Shown here in pieces: positions 44,454 to 55,634 of a stretch of DNA of 64,000 nt. Source of the DNA: Bombardia bombarda (lineage: Eukaryota > Ascomycota > Sordariomycetes > Sordariales > Lasiosphaeriaceae); NCBI GenBank assembly GCA_030512295.1, contig JAULSR010000005.1, positions 2,666,001-2,730,000 of the forward strand. Direction: 5' to 3'. Each line of letters opens with the position of its first letter. Position 1 is the first letter of the stretch. The notes under the pieces are model-generated. The model was not told where the DNA came from, searched no databases, and saw only the letters and a program-made list of their open reading frames with translations. The translations under genes and the position numbers were made by a program.

Positions 44454-47075
44454 TCATACCCAGTCAAAGTTTGTTGTGAAATCCATGTTGCTGCTCGCCA
44501 TGTTATTAAACATCGACAGTGGAGATGCTGCAGCATTTCCACCGAGCCCGCCGTCGCTCAAGAAATCTGGCGTCATGCCTGATCCCGAGCCTGACGAGCC
44601 GAGCCCAATGTCCAGGGCCGGGTATGTCGTGCCTCCGGGGCTTTGTACCGTGTTAAAAGAGCCTGCCGAGTTTGGCGTCATACCGCCCGAAAGCATGCCC
44701 AACGTCACAGCTGCCGAGTGCTCGGGCGGCAGGTTTCTCGAGTCCGTGAAGCCGAACGGGTTGTCTTTGATCGCCATTGGGGCCGCACTCGCCGACGCTT
44801 CCCCGGAACGAGGGCTCTTGATCTTCTCGAGCATGATATCCAGGATATTCGACGCCTTCACTGCCTCCATCGAGCTATTAGCCAGCCCCTTCCATATATC
44901 TCGCGTGAGCTCTAGGCTGTGAATCATATCCAAACGCTGCTCTGGCGTCCAAAAGAAGAGGCTCTGGGAATCCTGGCGTTCCTCCGACCTCTCGGCCACG
45001 TTGTCAAAGTGTAGGTCCAGCACAATGAGCATGGCGGGGAGAAGGAAGTCCTTGGTTGCTATCGATGCCACAAACCACTTGATTGACCGCAACCTGCCGT
45101 TGGGCTGCGATTCACGGTGCAAAGTTGCAAGATGTCGGAGCGTTTCCAAAGATGCCTCGATGGCGCTACGGCGCGAGTGCGCATATCTAGGGTTGTGCCT
45201 CGACCGAGATAGGTATTTTCTGTGGAGAAGGCACATGATCTTGAGGTAGAGAATGTCGATATTGAAGCGCGCAATAATCAGCGTAAGCGGATCATGCGAG
45301 CCATCGAGCGGCTGAAGCTTTAGGTGTGGCGGTAGCTCGCTCTTGACTTCTCGGAGTTTCGCGTCGAATCGCAGAATCTCATCGTAGTGAACCTGGTTCC
45401 GGACTCGGCTTGTTGCTTGCAAAATACTGCCCAGCTCCATGCACAGCTTGACTTTAGAGATCATGTAGCTAATGGGCGTTGGCTCCGCATTGGGCCTTGA
45501 CGGCGGCAGCACCTTGGTGTCCGGGCCAAACTCCTCATCAAAAATGTTGTGTGGAAGCTGCGTGTCGCAGTCTTGCTCGTAAATCATATTGGGCAGCGAA
45601 ACTTGGTGTGAGAACACTACGTCAGACATTCTGACAAGAGCCCACGTCCTTCTCCTCATTTCCTACATAAGAAAAAGCTCGAGTCAGCATACAAGACTAT
45701 AGTAACAAGGGGCGCTGGTGCTAGCGGGGAAACAATATGCTCACCGCCTGGAAGGGACTGATAGAAGGAAACCATTTAGCATCTCGATGATAGCCCATCC
45801 GAAATGCTATCCTCGTAACGAGTGAAATGATGAGCCAGAGGCCAAGGTCGGCATCCCACCGAGATGAGTACTCGCCAAAAACGTAGAGCATAAGAGTCTC
45901 TACCGTGTACTCGACCGGCTTCGTATAATCGCCTGTGATAAGACATTGCACTGTCCGCAGTCGATACTCGGCCGCCAACTCGAGAGTTCGTCCTTTCCAT
46001 TCTGGAGGCTCATCTCCGACCTTATGGTAGCTTAACATGGCCAAACACAAGACCGAATATAGCAGGCCTAACCACATTATTGGCGATTTGGACGGGTCTT
46101 GCCAGTGGTTCCGAAGCTGCTGGTGAAATGTTGGCGCGTGAATAATGTTGACTGCATTGTCCATCGAGTTAAAATATCTCCCACATAGCGTCAAAACGGT
46201 CGACTTGGGAGGGAGCTCTGCTCTAAGCTCTACTTCGCTGGCAGGAGTCGCGCCCAGAAGGAAGGTCGGGCCTTCGAGGGCCGATGGAGGCTTGCTGAGC
46301 AGTACCTTCTCGTAACTTTTTTCCAGATCCTTCTTGTGAGCTGCGTAATAGTTTTTGACTTCGGAGATGTCGGCCAGAATCGTATGCCAGTGTTCTTGTC
46401 CAATGTACATGGACTTCCCCCGGTCAACGTCCACCTTTAAGACGCCTAGCGAGGTTGCGAGTCCATCGTCAATATCACTATCCTCGTCATCCCGCAGAAC
46501 ACCATCGTCGTCCCTGTCCATTCTAGCCGACGAACTGCCGTCTGTAATCGAGGCGGCGGCGGCGGCAGCAGCAGCAGCAGCGCCTGTAGCGGCAGCGGCA
46601 GCAGCTGCCGATGACGGGTCTATATTTGCGCCGCCATGCATCAAGGACAAAACCAAACCTTCCAGTCTGTCAATACGATTCTGCATGTCATCTGGGCTCG
46701 CAGCGCCTTGACTTTGGTTCTTTTTACGAGACGAAGGGGTCGCGTAGGAGCAGCCAGAGGCATCCCCGCCTTCGCGTTTGACGCAGTTGCTGCATGGGTG
46801 ATTCCTGTCGCACTTCCTGTATGTTATATGAGCTAAGCTAGAACAACGAGCCCGCAAAACTGCGCAAGAGGTCAGAAACTCACAATCTAAAACAGTGCCA
46901 AGTCAGCATACGTCAAGAACAATGGAGATTGATGCATAACAAGGGCGGCTCACTTTCTTGTCCGGCAAGGGTAGCAGCTGAGTGGGACTCTATTCCTCTT
47001 GCGAACAATCCGAAACTGTTCCTCGGGTGAGTGAGCCCCGGAAGACGGTGCTGTTGACGGCGGTGTGGGCGTCAT
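44454..47075 (-). CDS. Zn(II)2Cys6 transcription factor, fungal TF domain
   Basis: Four exons: 46954-47075, 46884-46886 (3 nt), 45745-46816, 44454-45662; 801 residues. The zinc cluster is RVPLSCYPCRTRKLKCDRNH followed by PCSNCVKREGGDASGC, giving C-x2-C-x6-C-x5-C-x2-C-x8-C only if the ATT microexon is included. A coiled-coil (QNRIDRLEGLVLSLM), a poly-Ala tract (about 105-125) and an acidic stretch follow. The middle homology (fungal specific TF) domain includes TVLTLCGRYFNSMDNAVNII, HAPTFHQQL, WLIISLVTRIAFRMGYHRD and EMRRRTWALVRMSDVVFSHQ. The Gly/Ser/Asn-rich C-terminus may be the activation region. It is a nuclear DNA-binding regulator. Its target is unknown; proximity to the amylase (1.5 kb) is suggestive but the zinc cluster does not look like AmyR. 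Confidence in class is high, in target none. Confidence 0.93.
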
Positions 47076-49097
47076 GATGAGTAGCTATCTCCTTCCCTAG
47101 CAACCACGCTCAGAGTTATGGATTAGGGGGAAGAAACGTTGTATCTCTCACTTGCTGCAGTCGGATTGCCAGCGCTCCCAATAGTCTGTTGCCTTGTACA
47201 TCAAACCCGGGTGGGGATTTGTGGGATGGGGAAGCGTCGACTGTCTTCGGCTCGGTGTATGGGGACGCGCGCCAGCGAGCTTGCTATCGATCAGGTGGCA
47301 TATGTTCGTGCCACGGCACGATGACGGCAGATCACGATGTTTATCAACAACGCCCCCGATGGTACTGGAATAGGTACCTAGTATATGGTGGTTTGGTAGG
47401 GAACCTGTGGCGTGGACTGCGTTCTCTGGGTCTAGACAAGCTTAAGCACCATTAGCCTCCGTAACCGCCTTCAATAGGTACCAACTACCAAGACCAAAAG
47501 TGGGCTGACGGGTCGCTGTTGCCTGGGATCATCCATCGACAACAACCACTGAAATGCCGGGGAATATATAAGGTAGGTAGCAACTATCTAAGCTTACAAA
47601 ATGCTTTTGTCTTTCTGACTCCTCATTCACAACCACACAGCCTTCCAAAGCGAAGACCACGAAAAGAGTAGTCGGGCGACCTGATCGGCGCTTGGAAGCT
47701 CTGGTTTCAAGAAAGCTTTGACCCGGAGGGTTAGGTGGTTTGCGCCTTGCCGGGGCTGTCGCGGCGTGAAGTGCAAGTAAAGAGGTTAACGGCAGAGAAA
47801 GGCGATGCACTTTTCGGAAAAGACGTCGCAGACTGAGTTGGAAATTTCAAAAAGGGTATGCAATGTAAGAGTTGAGTTCGGCCACAAGTGCTGGTTCAGA
47901 CAGGATCAATTTCGCATTTCGACTGCTACGGTACGTTGGATGAAGGTGGGATGAAACCCACCTGGCAACGACGAGCGGCGAGACTTTGGTGGGGATAAAG
48001 GGTACCTACCTTCCTTAGCTTCATTAGGTACAGCACTAAACCAATCTTGGGTGGGTAGGTAGACTTGATGCGTCGAATACACACTGTATCTTCCTTATGC
48101 CCGGCGATAACCGGCCTTACAGCGCGTGCGTATACGCGATTAATAGAGGTATCTAACCTTTCCCTCCAATGACATGCCGCATTAAGACAAACCTCATCTC
48201 AAGCAATGGCCGTCAGCAAACCTTGCCAGGAGGGCGGGGTAGATGATGCGCCGATGGTCTTTATTGTATGTAGATCCGGCATGCCTGCCAGTTACGCATC
48301 CGTACATCTTTCCACCCACATCTTTGCGTGCATTTACGCTTATTAATCTACCCCAGCCGTGGTGACCACGGCGAGTGAGTCATGACCAAGACCAGATGGA
48401 TTGATTCGTGGTACACTTAAATATTGCGAGAGAAACTGCCTTCACCCCCACCCCCACCGATTCGAATAGTACATCACGGTCGACTTTCATGGATAGGGTA
48501 TTTAATATTCTTGCCCCTGACTCGTCGAGCTCACTTGGCAGCTTCAACTGTCTTGAGCCCCTTGACACCCAGGAGAGGGAACAAACCTGGCCTGCTTCTG
48601 CACCGACCGTGCCTGGTACGTCTCTAGAAATTTGGGTGCCCGGTAAGTTAACGGCACAATGCAAGCTCATGTTTTCTCTTTTGCCTCCCTATACAAGATA
48701 GCAGAGCAGGTATACACGCAAGCGCATTGCTTGCTCTAGCTCTATCAACAAGGATAGAGCGCTGGCTCCTCCATACAGTATACCACAGGTATAAACCAAG
48801 CAATCCACCGATAGATGGCTATGCCATATGGCACTAGAAGTTTCAATAGGAAACAGTAGTATGCCTCCATTGGGTATTATTGGATCGGATATGCTAGTGA
48901 GGTAGCACCGATGAGAGAAAACAATTGAATAGTGCGAACTGTAAACCCCCCTTCCGGGAACTCTCAGCCATGACACAGCCAAGCAGGCTCGCCTGGACCG
49001 TATCAGGACACATTGCCTTCAGGACCGTGCCACTTTAAGACAAAAAGGCAGATGCGGAGGTGCCATGTAAGGCAGTGTTTTCGCATATCCAAGCCAC
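47076..49097. other. Intergenic upstream of TF gene
   Basis: About 2 kb, no convincing gene on either strand; open frames up to 97 codons overlap antiparallel and lack features. It should contain the TF promoter and the glutaredoxin 3' UTR. Confidence 0.5.
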
Positions 49098-49941
49098 TCA
49101 AGACGAAGTAGCAGGTACATCGCCATTCGCTTTAGCGCTGTATGGTTTGAAGAAGTCGGCATCGCCAGCCATTTCCTCCTTGACCTGCTAAACGTCAGCA
49201 CATGCCATCTCACATTGAGGACGGGCGACATACGATATCAAGCCCTCCCACCAGTTCGCCGTCGATCCAGAGCTGTGGGAAAGTCGGCCAGTCGGCATAC
49301 TCCTTTAGTCCCTGCCGCACTTCATCGTCGGCCAGGATATTGAAGAAGCCGTACTTGACAGCATTCTCCCTTAAAATGGCGACAATCTGCCGCGAGAATC
49401 CGCACTTGGGCTCACTGGGCGTGCCCTTCATGAACAGCATCACCGGGGCGGCCTTGACCAGGTCGCTAAGACGCTTGAAGAGCTCTTCTTTCTGCTTCTC
49501 TGCGTCTTTGGGGGCTAGGCTGGCGTCCGCCATGTCTACCGTTGCCGTGCTGCCGTTCGTGCTGGTTGCTGGTTGCTCGCCATCGGGCTTGGCGGATTGC
49601 TTTGCGTGGGTCTCGATCGCACTCCGTACCTTGACGGCACTGCTACCGCTGACCGTCTCGAGTACCTGGCTATTTCGAATAAGCACCAGGAATGGGACAG
49701 CCGTGACATTGTAACTCTCGCTGATGTCAGACAGCTCCTCGGCGTCGATGGAAACCCAGGATGTGGAAGGTGGCTCAGTCACGGGATATTCGCTTGCCAA
49801 GGTCGAGAGGACGGTCGCCATTTGCGCGCAGGGCGCAGCCCATGGTGCATTGAAGGATACGATTAGGAGCGTAGATGGCGGCAGCGAGGAGAGGTGTTGG
49901 GCCCAGCCATCGAGGGTGGTGATGTCCTTGATAGTCGACAT
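49098..49941 (-). CDS. GRX4: Monothiol glutaredoxin of the Grx3/Grx4 type
   Basis: Two exons: 49234-49941 and 49098-49184; 264 residues. An N-terminal thioredoxin-like domain (about 1-110) has WAAPCAQMATVL (the WAxxC of Grx3/4) and NVTAVPFLVLIRNS. A Ser/Thr/Asp linker leads to the glutaredoxin domain (about 145-255) with VMLFMKGTPSEPKCGFSRQI, the CGFS active site, and WPTFPQLWIDGELVGGLDI for glutathione binding. The end is EMAGDADFFKPYSAKANGDV. Such proteins form [2Fe-2S] clusters bridged by glutathione and partners. In fungi they sense iron and repress or control iron-regulatory factors, acting in cytosol and nucleus. The gene is divergent from the CYSTM gene. The start ATG at 49941 was chosen because homology begins there. 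Confidence 0.95.
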
Positions 49942-51036
49942 GGCGCGCGGGACAGCTATGATCAGATCGATCGAGTCGGTATTTGGTAGGATGCAACTGG
50001 ATGCAGACTGTTGGACCTGCGATTTCCCTTGTTTGCAAGTTATTATAGTTGCACGCGACGAGAAAAAAGTAGGTTTGTTACCGATATATGTTGTGGCATC
50101 GGAGAAAGACAAACAGCTTGTTGTGACCTTTTTTTTCTTCGCGGGGCGGCTCAACTGGATGTTTGATGGTCTGGGTTGCCCCTCCATTACCCGCCGGCCG
50201 ATGACGGGAGGGCCCTGCGCGAACGAATTGATGGCTGGTTGAATGTAATTGGACGAGCACCTGTTGCGTCATTTCCCACCCATCCCATCTTAGGCACTGT
50301 GCAAGAGAACCTGAAGCTTCATAGGTAGGTACCCAGAATACCCAGGCTCAGGCTCACTCCTTTTCAGAGGCCCCAAAATTGAGAGCACGGAGCAATCATG
50401 CATTATGGCCTTTGTGAGTCTACAGATCTATATCTACTATATGTGACATCTGGTTGATCTCGGTACCCGCCTTTGACTTGTGAGGTAAATAGGTACATGT
50501 ACAGTACTGTCCATATAGATACCTAGGTCCATACATACCTTACCGAGTTAGCATTGGTCTATCCATTCGTTTAAGCTTTGCGTATGTCGGAAATATCTTG
50601 AGCTAGTAGGTTTCTTCCTATATGTACACAGTACACTGTACATAGAGCGATATGAGTACCCGGTGCGGTGTATCCGTATCCTTAGTCCTGAGGTATTCGT
50701 ACCTCTAGTCAGTCCCCGACACTTTGCCACAAAGCCACGCGTGCCATGCCATGGCGTTTAAAACCAAAGGGGTTGGTCGGTGCATCACTAGCCCCCCGCT
50801 CGAGCTTCCGCGCAGCCCCGACGACTTTCGCCTTCCCTTTTGATTGGTCCTACCACCTTCCATAGATCGGGCCTCTCACCGTCATCTCTCACCCTTATCC
50901 TCCATTCACCCATTTATGAGCCTACCACCTACTTTCCGTCCTGCGATATCTGCTTGCTCTTGGTATCAATCGATCATTTTCAACAAGCGAACCGCTCTTT
51001 GGCTGACCGCATTACCTGACCTAAACACCTAAAACC
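49942..51036. other. Divergent promoter region, GRX4 / CYSTM gene
   Basis: About 1.1 kb, no gene. Several TACCT words (50320-50560, including ATACCTAGGTC near 50519). C/T-rich leader from about 50830 to the CYSTM ATG. Confidence 0.55.
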
Positions 51037-51438
51037 ATGTCGGCTCAGCAGTATTATCAGCAGGGCCCTCCCCAAGGCTACGGGAGCCCTCCTCCCCAAG
51101 GCGGCTATCCCCAGTACCCTCAGCCTGTGAGTACCGAGTACCACCAACAGCAACCCACGGTCTTAATGCCTGATCCGCGGCAATCATAGCTAAGAAGCGA
51201 CGCTGACTTATGAATGACATCGCAGTCTTACGGAGGCCCGCCTCCACAGCAGCAAGGCGGCTACTACCCGCCTCAAGGGCAGATGCAATACCAGCAACAG
51301 CCTCCTCCCCGGAAGAGCAGTGGCGGCGGCGGCGGCTGCCTCCAAGGCTGCTTGGCAGCGCTGTGCTGTTGCTTCGTTGGCGCTGAGTGCTGCGAATGCT
51401 GCGCCGACTGCTGCGAATGCTTCGCCGACTGCTGTTGA
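51037..51438 (+). CDS. CYSTM-domain cysteine-rich membrane peptide
   Basis: Two exons, 51037-51126 and 51226-51438; 100 residues. The first 70 residues are Gln/Pro/Gly/Tyr-rich (QQYYQQGPPQGYGSPPPQGG and similar), the last 30 are CLQGCLAALCCCFVGAECCE plus CCADCCECFADCC. This is the CYSTM layout: a disordered PQGY-rich head and a Cys-rich short membrane segment at the C-terminus. CYSTM proteins are tail-anchored, often at the plasma membrane, and are linked to stress tolerance. A specific fungal role is not established from the sequence. The intron (51127-51225) is placed by GTGAGT/GCAG and keeps the frame. Fairly secure. Confidence 0.85.
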
Positions 51439-52483
51439 GTCCAATCTTATCCACAGCTGTCGCGAATGCGTGGCCAAGGTTCGAGACCGACAGGATGAGG
51501 AGCGGGGCATACGATGTTTTGGCCACATAAACAGAGTGTCAAAAGGAAAAGAGGGGGGTGGGGGGTGTCTTTACTGGTCGTTGGACTATTTTCTGGGAGT
51601 TAGACGACGTTACGAACGGATAATGACTGGCAAGCTTTGATGGCGGTGAGCGGATTTCAATCATGATCGCACGGCTTCATCACCTCTGATTGCGCGCCAC
51701 GCCGACTTCCTAGGGGCTGAGGCCTTGGATGCAGACAAGCGAAGTTCGTTTGTCCTCAACCGAATTATGGCATCGACTCTAGGCTGGACACGCGGGCATT
51801 ATTGTGCTGGTCTATATGTAGTTTTTTCACCTCCTGTTTGGGCCCATACTGGCTATGCATTTTACGAGAAATGAACTTCAAATAATCGTTGGATTATCAA
51901 TACGTGTGGCTGAACTGGTGAAGCTGCGGAAATACATCGGCCGAGGTAGGTTGGCAGTGGCTACCAGCTGGGTGTGATTGTGAAATATAGGTATCTTTCC
52001 TCACCGGGAATATATTCCTGCATGTATATCGTCAAAATAAAGAGTGAAATCTGATGATTGCATCTTGTCGGGGGTTTGCAGTTGAAGGGCGGGCGGAACC
52101 TTGACGAGCTTGCCCCACCCGACCCTCTGTCCGTCCCAGTTGTGCTACCTACCTAGGTATGTATGTACTTTGTACAGGTTCCATTACTAACAGGAGCAGT
52201 AGACAGGACAGCCAAGCAACAAATTTAGAGCCAGGTCCACTGTGCAGTCCATTCCTTGGTACCTGTTTGCGCTGGGCCTTGGGGGCCCTGATTGCTCCAT
52301 GCACAGCCTCTTTGACGACGTACAAAGTACGTCTGCAGAGCCAAGCTCCCTCCCGACTCCAACTCCTGGTCGTCAGCGATCCACCGCATACCTATTCCAC
52401 CTCGACTACGGTCTACTCGACAGACACACTTTCTCGTTTCGCAACGCAACGCAACGCACCGAACAGCCGGATAGCTTACCAAA
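51439..52483. other. Intergenic, CYSTM 3' side to ABP1 promoter
   Basis: About 1 kb, no gene. TACCTAGGTA at 52150-52159 beside a TACTTTGTAC word. The 52200-52483 part probably holds the ABP1 leader. Confidence 0.55.
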
Positions 52484-55024
52484 ATGGCGTCGCTGAATTT
52501 GTCCATCAACGGGCCCTCGATCAAGAGCAGCTACCAGGGCGTCATCAACGGCCCCGCTCCATCCTCGAGCTCGCCCACCTATGCCCAGTGGGCCCTCTTC
52601 TCCGTCCAGGCGCCGCTCCTCAATGCATTTCAGGACAGCGCAGCAAAGGAAAGCATTCTGAAGGTCGAGACTACTGGAGGTATGTGAGAATAGTATGGCG
52701 TAGTCACGGTCAACAGCTGGCTGGGCGGCAACTGGCAGATAGCAGCCACCACATGTTTACCTCGCTGACCCGGTCCCACTGCAGATGGCGAGCTCTCCGA
52801 CCTCATCGAGGACTTCAACGAAGGTCGCATTCAGTTCGCATTTGTAAAGGTCAAGGACCCAAACACGGGTCTTCCCAAAAACGTTCTCATCGCATGGTGT
52901 GGCGGAGGCGTCCCCGAACGCACCAAGGGCTACTTCACCAGCCATGTCACCGCCGTGGCCAAGGTTCTGCATGGCTACCATGTCCAAATAACTGCGCGCT
53001 CCGATAGCGACCTCTCTCCGGAGGCCATCGTGAAGAAGGTTGCTGATGCGTCGGGCGCCAAATACACGGCCGGAGGGTCAGCCCCTCTTGCCGCTGCCGC
53101 CCCTCCACCGGTCGCCAAGAAGCCTGTCTTCACCCCTGCAACATCCAGCTCGGCCGGTTCCTTTAACCCTTTAGTTGCGGCCCGGAGCCGGAAACAGGAA
53201 AATGTCGACACTGATGGCTGGGGTGCGGATGCACCTCCCGTGACAAGGACCCGGATTGAGAAGGTCGAATCTGCTTACAAGCCGACCCGGGTGAACATTG
53301 CCGATCTAAGACAGAACAAGGATGACTCTCGCTTTGACAGGAGACAGGACGATCGATCTTCTGACATTGTCAAGGGCGCCTATCAGCCGGTGGGCAAAGT
53401 AGATATCGCCGCTCTTCGTGCCCAAGCAAAAGAGGTCCGCGATGATCGACCTGTTACTGTCAAGGGCGCCTACGAGCCAGTAGGAAAGGTTGATATTGCT
53501 GCCATTCGAGCGAAGGCCCAGCGCCCCGTTGAAGCGGTGGATGAAGAGCCGATACCGCCCAAGAGCCTGGCCGAGCGGACCGCTGCATTCACGCAGTCGG
53601 AGCGTCTCACGGAACTGCCCAAGCCCAAGGTTGCTAAGAAATTTGGCACATCTACCTTTATTGGGACCAAGGCTCCAACACCATCAGCACTTGGGTTTGG
53701 AGGATCGTCGGTGCCATCGGCACCCCCTGTTGGCGCTGCTAGCAGAACGTTTGCCGATGAGGGCGGCAAGACACCGGCCCAAATTTGGGCTGAGAAGAAG
53801 GCCAGGCAGGGCGGCGTGGTTGCTTCTACCTCTAACCCGACCGTCACCTCACCAGTCACGGCGCAAAAGAGTGGAAGTGAGTGGAGGAGCGGCTACGCGG
53901 GAAAGAGCTGGGCCCCCATACAGACCCCCAACTTTAGTCGTGGGGGCGTGGAGGCGCAAAAGACTGGAGGAACCGAACACTCAGAACCCGAGCCACCTGC
54001 ATCCCCTGCTGGCGGTATTTCCGCATTGCGCGATAGGTTTAAGGACACGGCGCCAATGGGCAACACAAGCCGCGCCGTGCCGGAATTGGCCGCAGCTATG
54101 GAGGACGAGCCAGCCCCCCCCCTCCATCCGCAAGTCGCCCGCCTGTCGGTTTCGCGCTTCCTGGACTCCCTTCCCGACCCAGTGCTGTTAACCGAGATGA
54201 GCAGGAAGAGGAGGAAGAGGAAGAGGAGCGCGCCAGAGAGGAGGAGGCTGTCCAGTTCCATGACTACGATGAGCGCCCGTCCTCTCCTGTCCGGATTGCG
54301 ATACCAGTTGCACGTAGTGCCGCAGTGGAGCTTGAGCCACCAGCCGAGAGGCTTCCCACTCGTCCAGTTCCAGTTCCCCAGGACCTGCCCAGAGAAGAGG
54401 ACCTACCGGCGGAGGAGGAGACACACGATCCACGAGCAGCGGCTGCAGCTGTTGCGGAACAATCCCTTGGTCATGTGGCCGACAGCGCCGCGGACTCTGG
54501 TGGCAATAAGCGTGCCTTAGTTCAATATGATTACGAGAAGGCAGAAGACAACGAGATTGAGCTCCGCGAGGGCGAATATGTCACAAACATTGAGATGGTT
54601 GACGATGATTGGTGGATGGGCACCAATTCGCAGGGCGAGAGTGGTCTTTTCCCAAGCAACTACGTTGAGCTTGTTGACGATGATGGTGACAAGGCCCCGG
54701 AGCTGCCAGGCCCGCCTCCAGCAGCACATGCTGAGCCCGAACCTAACACTGCTCCTGCCGCTGCCGCTACTTCGGCTAACGGGGGACCCACGGCGACGGC
54801 ACAGTATGACTACGAGGCCGCGGAAGACAACGGTAGGTGGCGTTCTGCATTTCCCATGCATGCATACTTGTTTTTATCGTGTTGCTAACTTGTTCTCAGA
54901 ACTAAGTTTCCCAGAAGGCGCTACGATTACTAACCTGGAATTTCCTGACGAGGATTGGTGGCATGGGCATTATCAGGGCGCGTCGGGCCTTTTCCCAGCC
55001 AACTATGTCCAGCTGGACTCTTAG
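52484..55024 (+). CDS. ABP1: Actin-binding protein Abp1, apparent frameshift
   Basis: Exons: 52484-52679, 52785-54832, 54900-55024. The frame breaks at a run of nine C (54114-54122); one extra base there (or two fewer) rejoins the two halves into about 789 residues. The first half is an ADF/cofilin homology domain (about 5-140: LNLSINGPSIKSSYQGVING, FAFVKVKDPNTGLPKNVLIA), then two copies of KGAYxPVGKVDIAAxRA and low-complexity linker. The second half, in the next frame, has an acidic EQEEEEEEEER part and two SH3 domains (ALVQYDYEKAEDNEIELREG, SGLFPSNYVEL; ATAQYDYEAAEDN, SGLFPANYVQLDS). Abp1 links actin patches, the Arp2/3 complex and endocytosis at the cortex. I read the break as most likely a sequencing indel; a natural frameshift cannot be excluded. 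Confidence 0.9.
54114..54122 (+). other. C9 homopolymer, frameshift point in ABP1
   Basis: Upstream frame reads ...EPAPPLHPQ and stays open to 54520 with an Arg-rich unrelated text. Downstream homology (PPSASRPPVGFALPGLPSRP and SH3 domains) is in the next frame. Codon arithmetic needs ten or seven C. Confidence 0.8.
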
Positions 55025-55634
55025 ACGAGATGACTTGTTTTTCTCGGATTCCTTATATTGATAGTTCTCTTCTGCAGCGAAAAACTATATCGATCATCCT
55101 TTTCTGTAGCGAAAAGAGGGCATGTTCACAGTGCGACCTTTGGAAGTTAAAATGCACCATTGTAGTCGAAATGATATCCAGAGCTCAGGTATACTCCATA
55201 CCCGGGGGTTGGAAAGTTCGGCTTGAGGCATGGCGCATTCCAGGGAGGTAAGCTTGGTACATTACGAAGTACCTAAGTAAGGTACTGTGCCTTGCCTTCA
55301 TGTACTAGCAGTAGTTGGCTAGGTGTGATTGATACCCCACATTTATCAGAAGTACCTAAGGTACAAAGTACTAGCATTACCTACCCGGTCACCTGGCGTA
55401 CCTTAGGTAGGGTGCTCTTATCTTATCTCACCCGACTCACTTTCGATTGATTGCACCTACCTCACCTATCCCGTAGTTCAATTGCCAACCGCATCAACTC
55501 TTGTTGTGGTTCTTATCGTGTGAAGACAGAGACTACCGTCCAGGCTGCACGGCCATCAGCCGACGCCGACGCAGAAGCAGAAGCAGAAGCAGAAGCAGAG
55601 ATAGAGGTAGACGGCAAGGCGGACAGGACGTATC
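55025..55634. other. Intergenic upstream of VPS37
   Basis: About 610 nt, no gene. Three TACCTAAGGTA/TACCTTAGGTA-like words (55264-55410) and an (AGAAGC)n repeat at 55570-55600 just before the VPS37 ATG. Confidence 0.6.
55570..55602 (+). repeat. AGAAGC hexamer repeat near VPS37 start
   Basis: About five units of AGAAGC/AGCAGA in the leader, ending 33 nt before the chosen ATG. Confidence 0.75.

Noticed and set aside
48380..48701. Overlapping 96-97 codon frames on both strands
   Set aside because: Antiparallel shadows of each other, no domain or splice pattern to support either.
54114..54520. ABP1 as a true pseudogene
   Set aside because: Both halves are otherwise intact, with good splice sites and complete SH3 domains; a single homopolymer indel is more likely an error.
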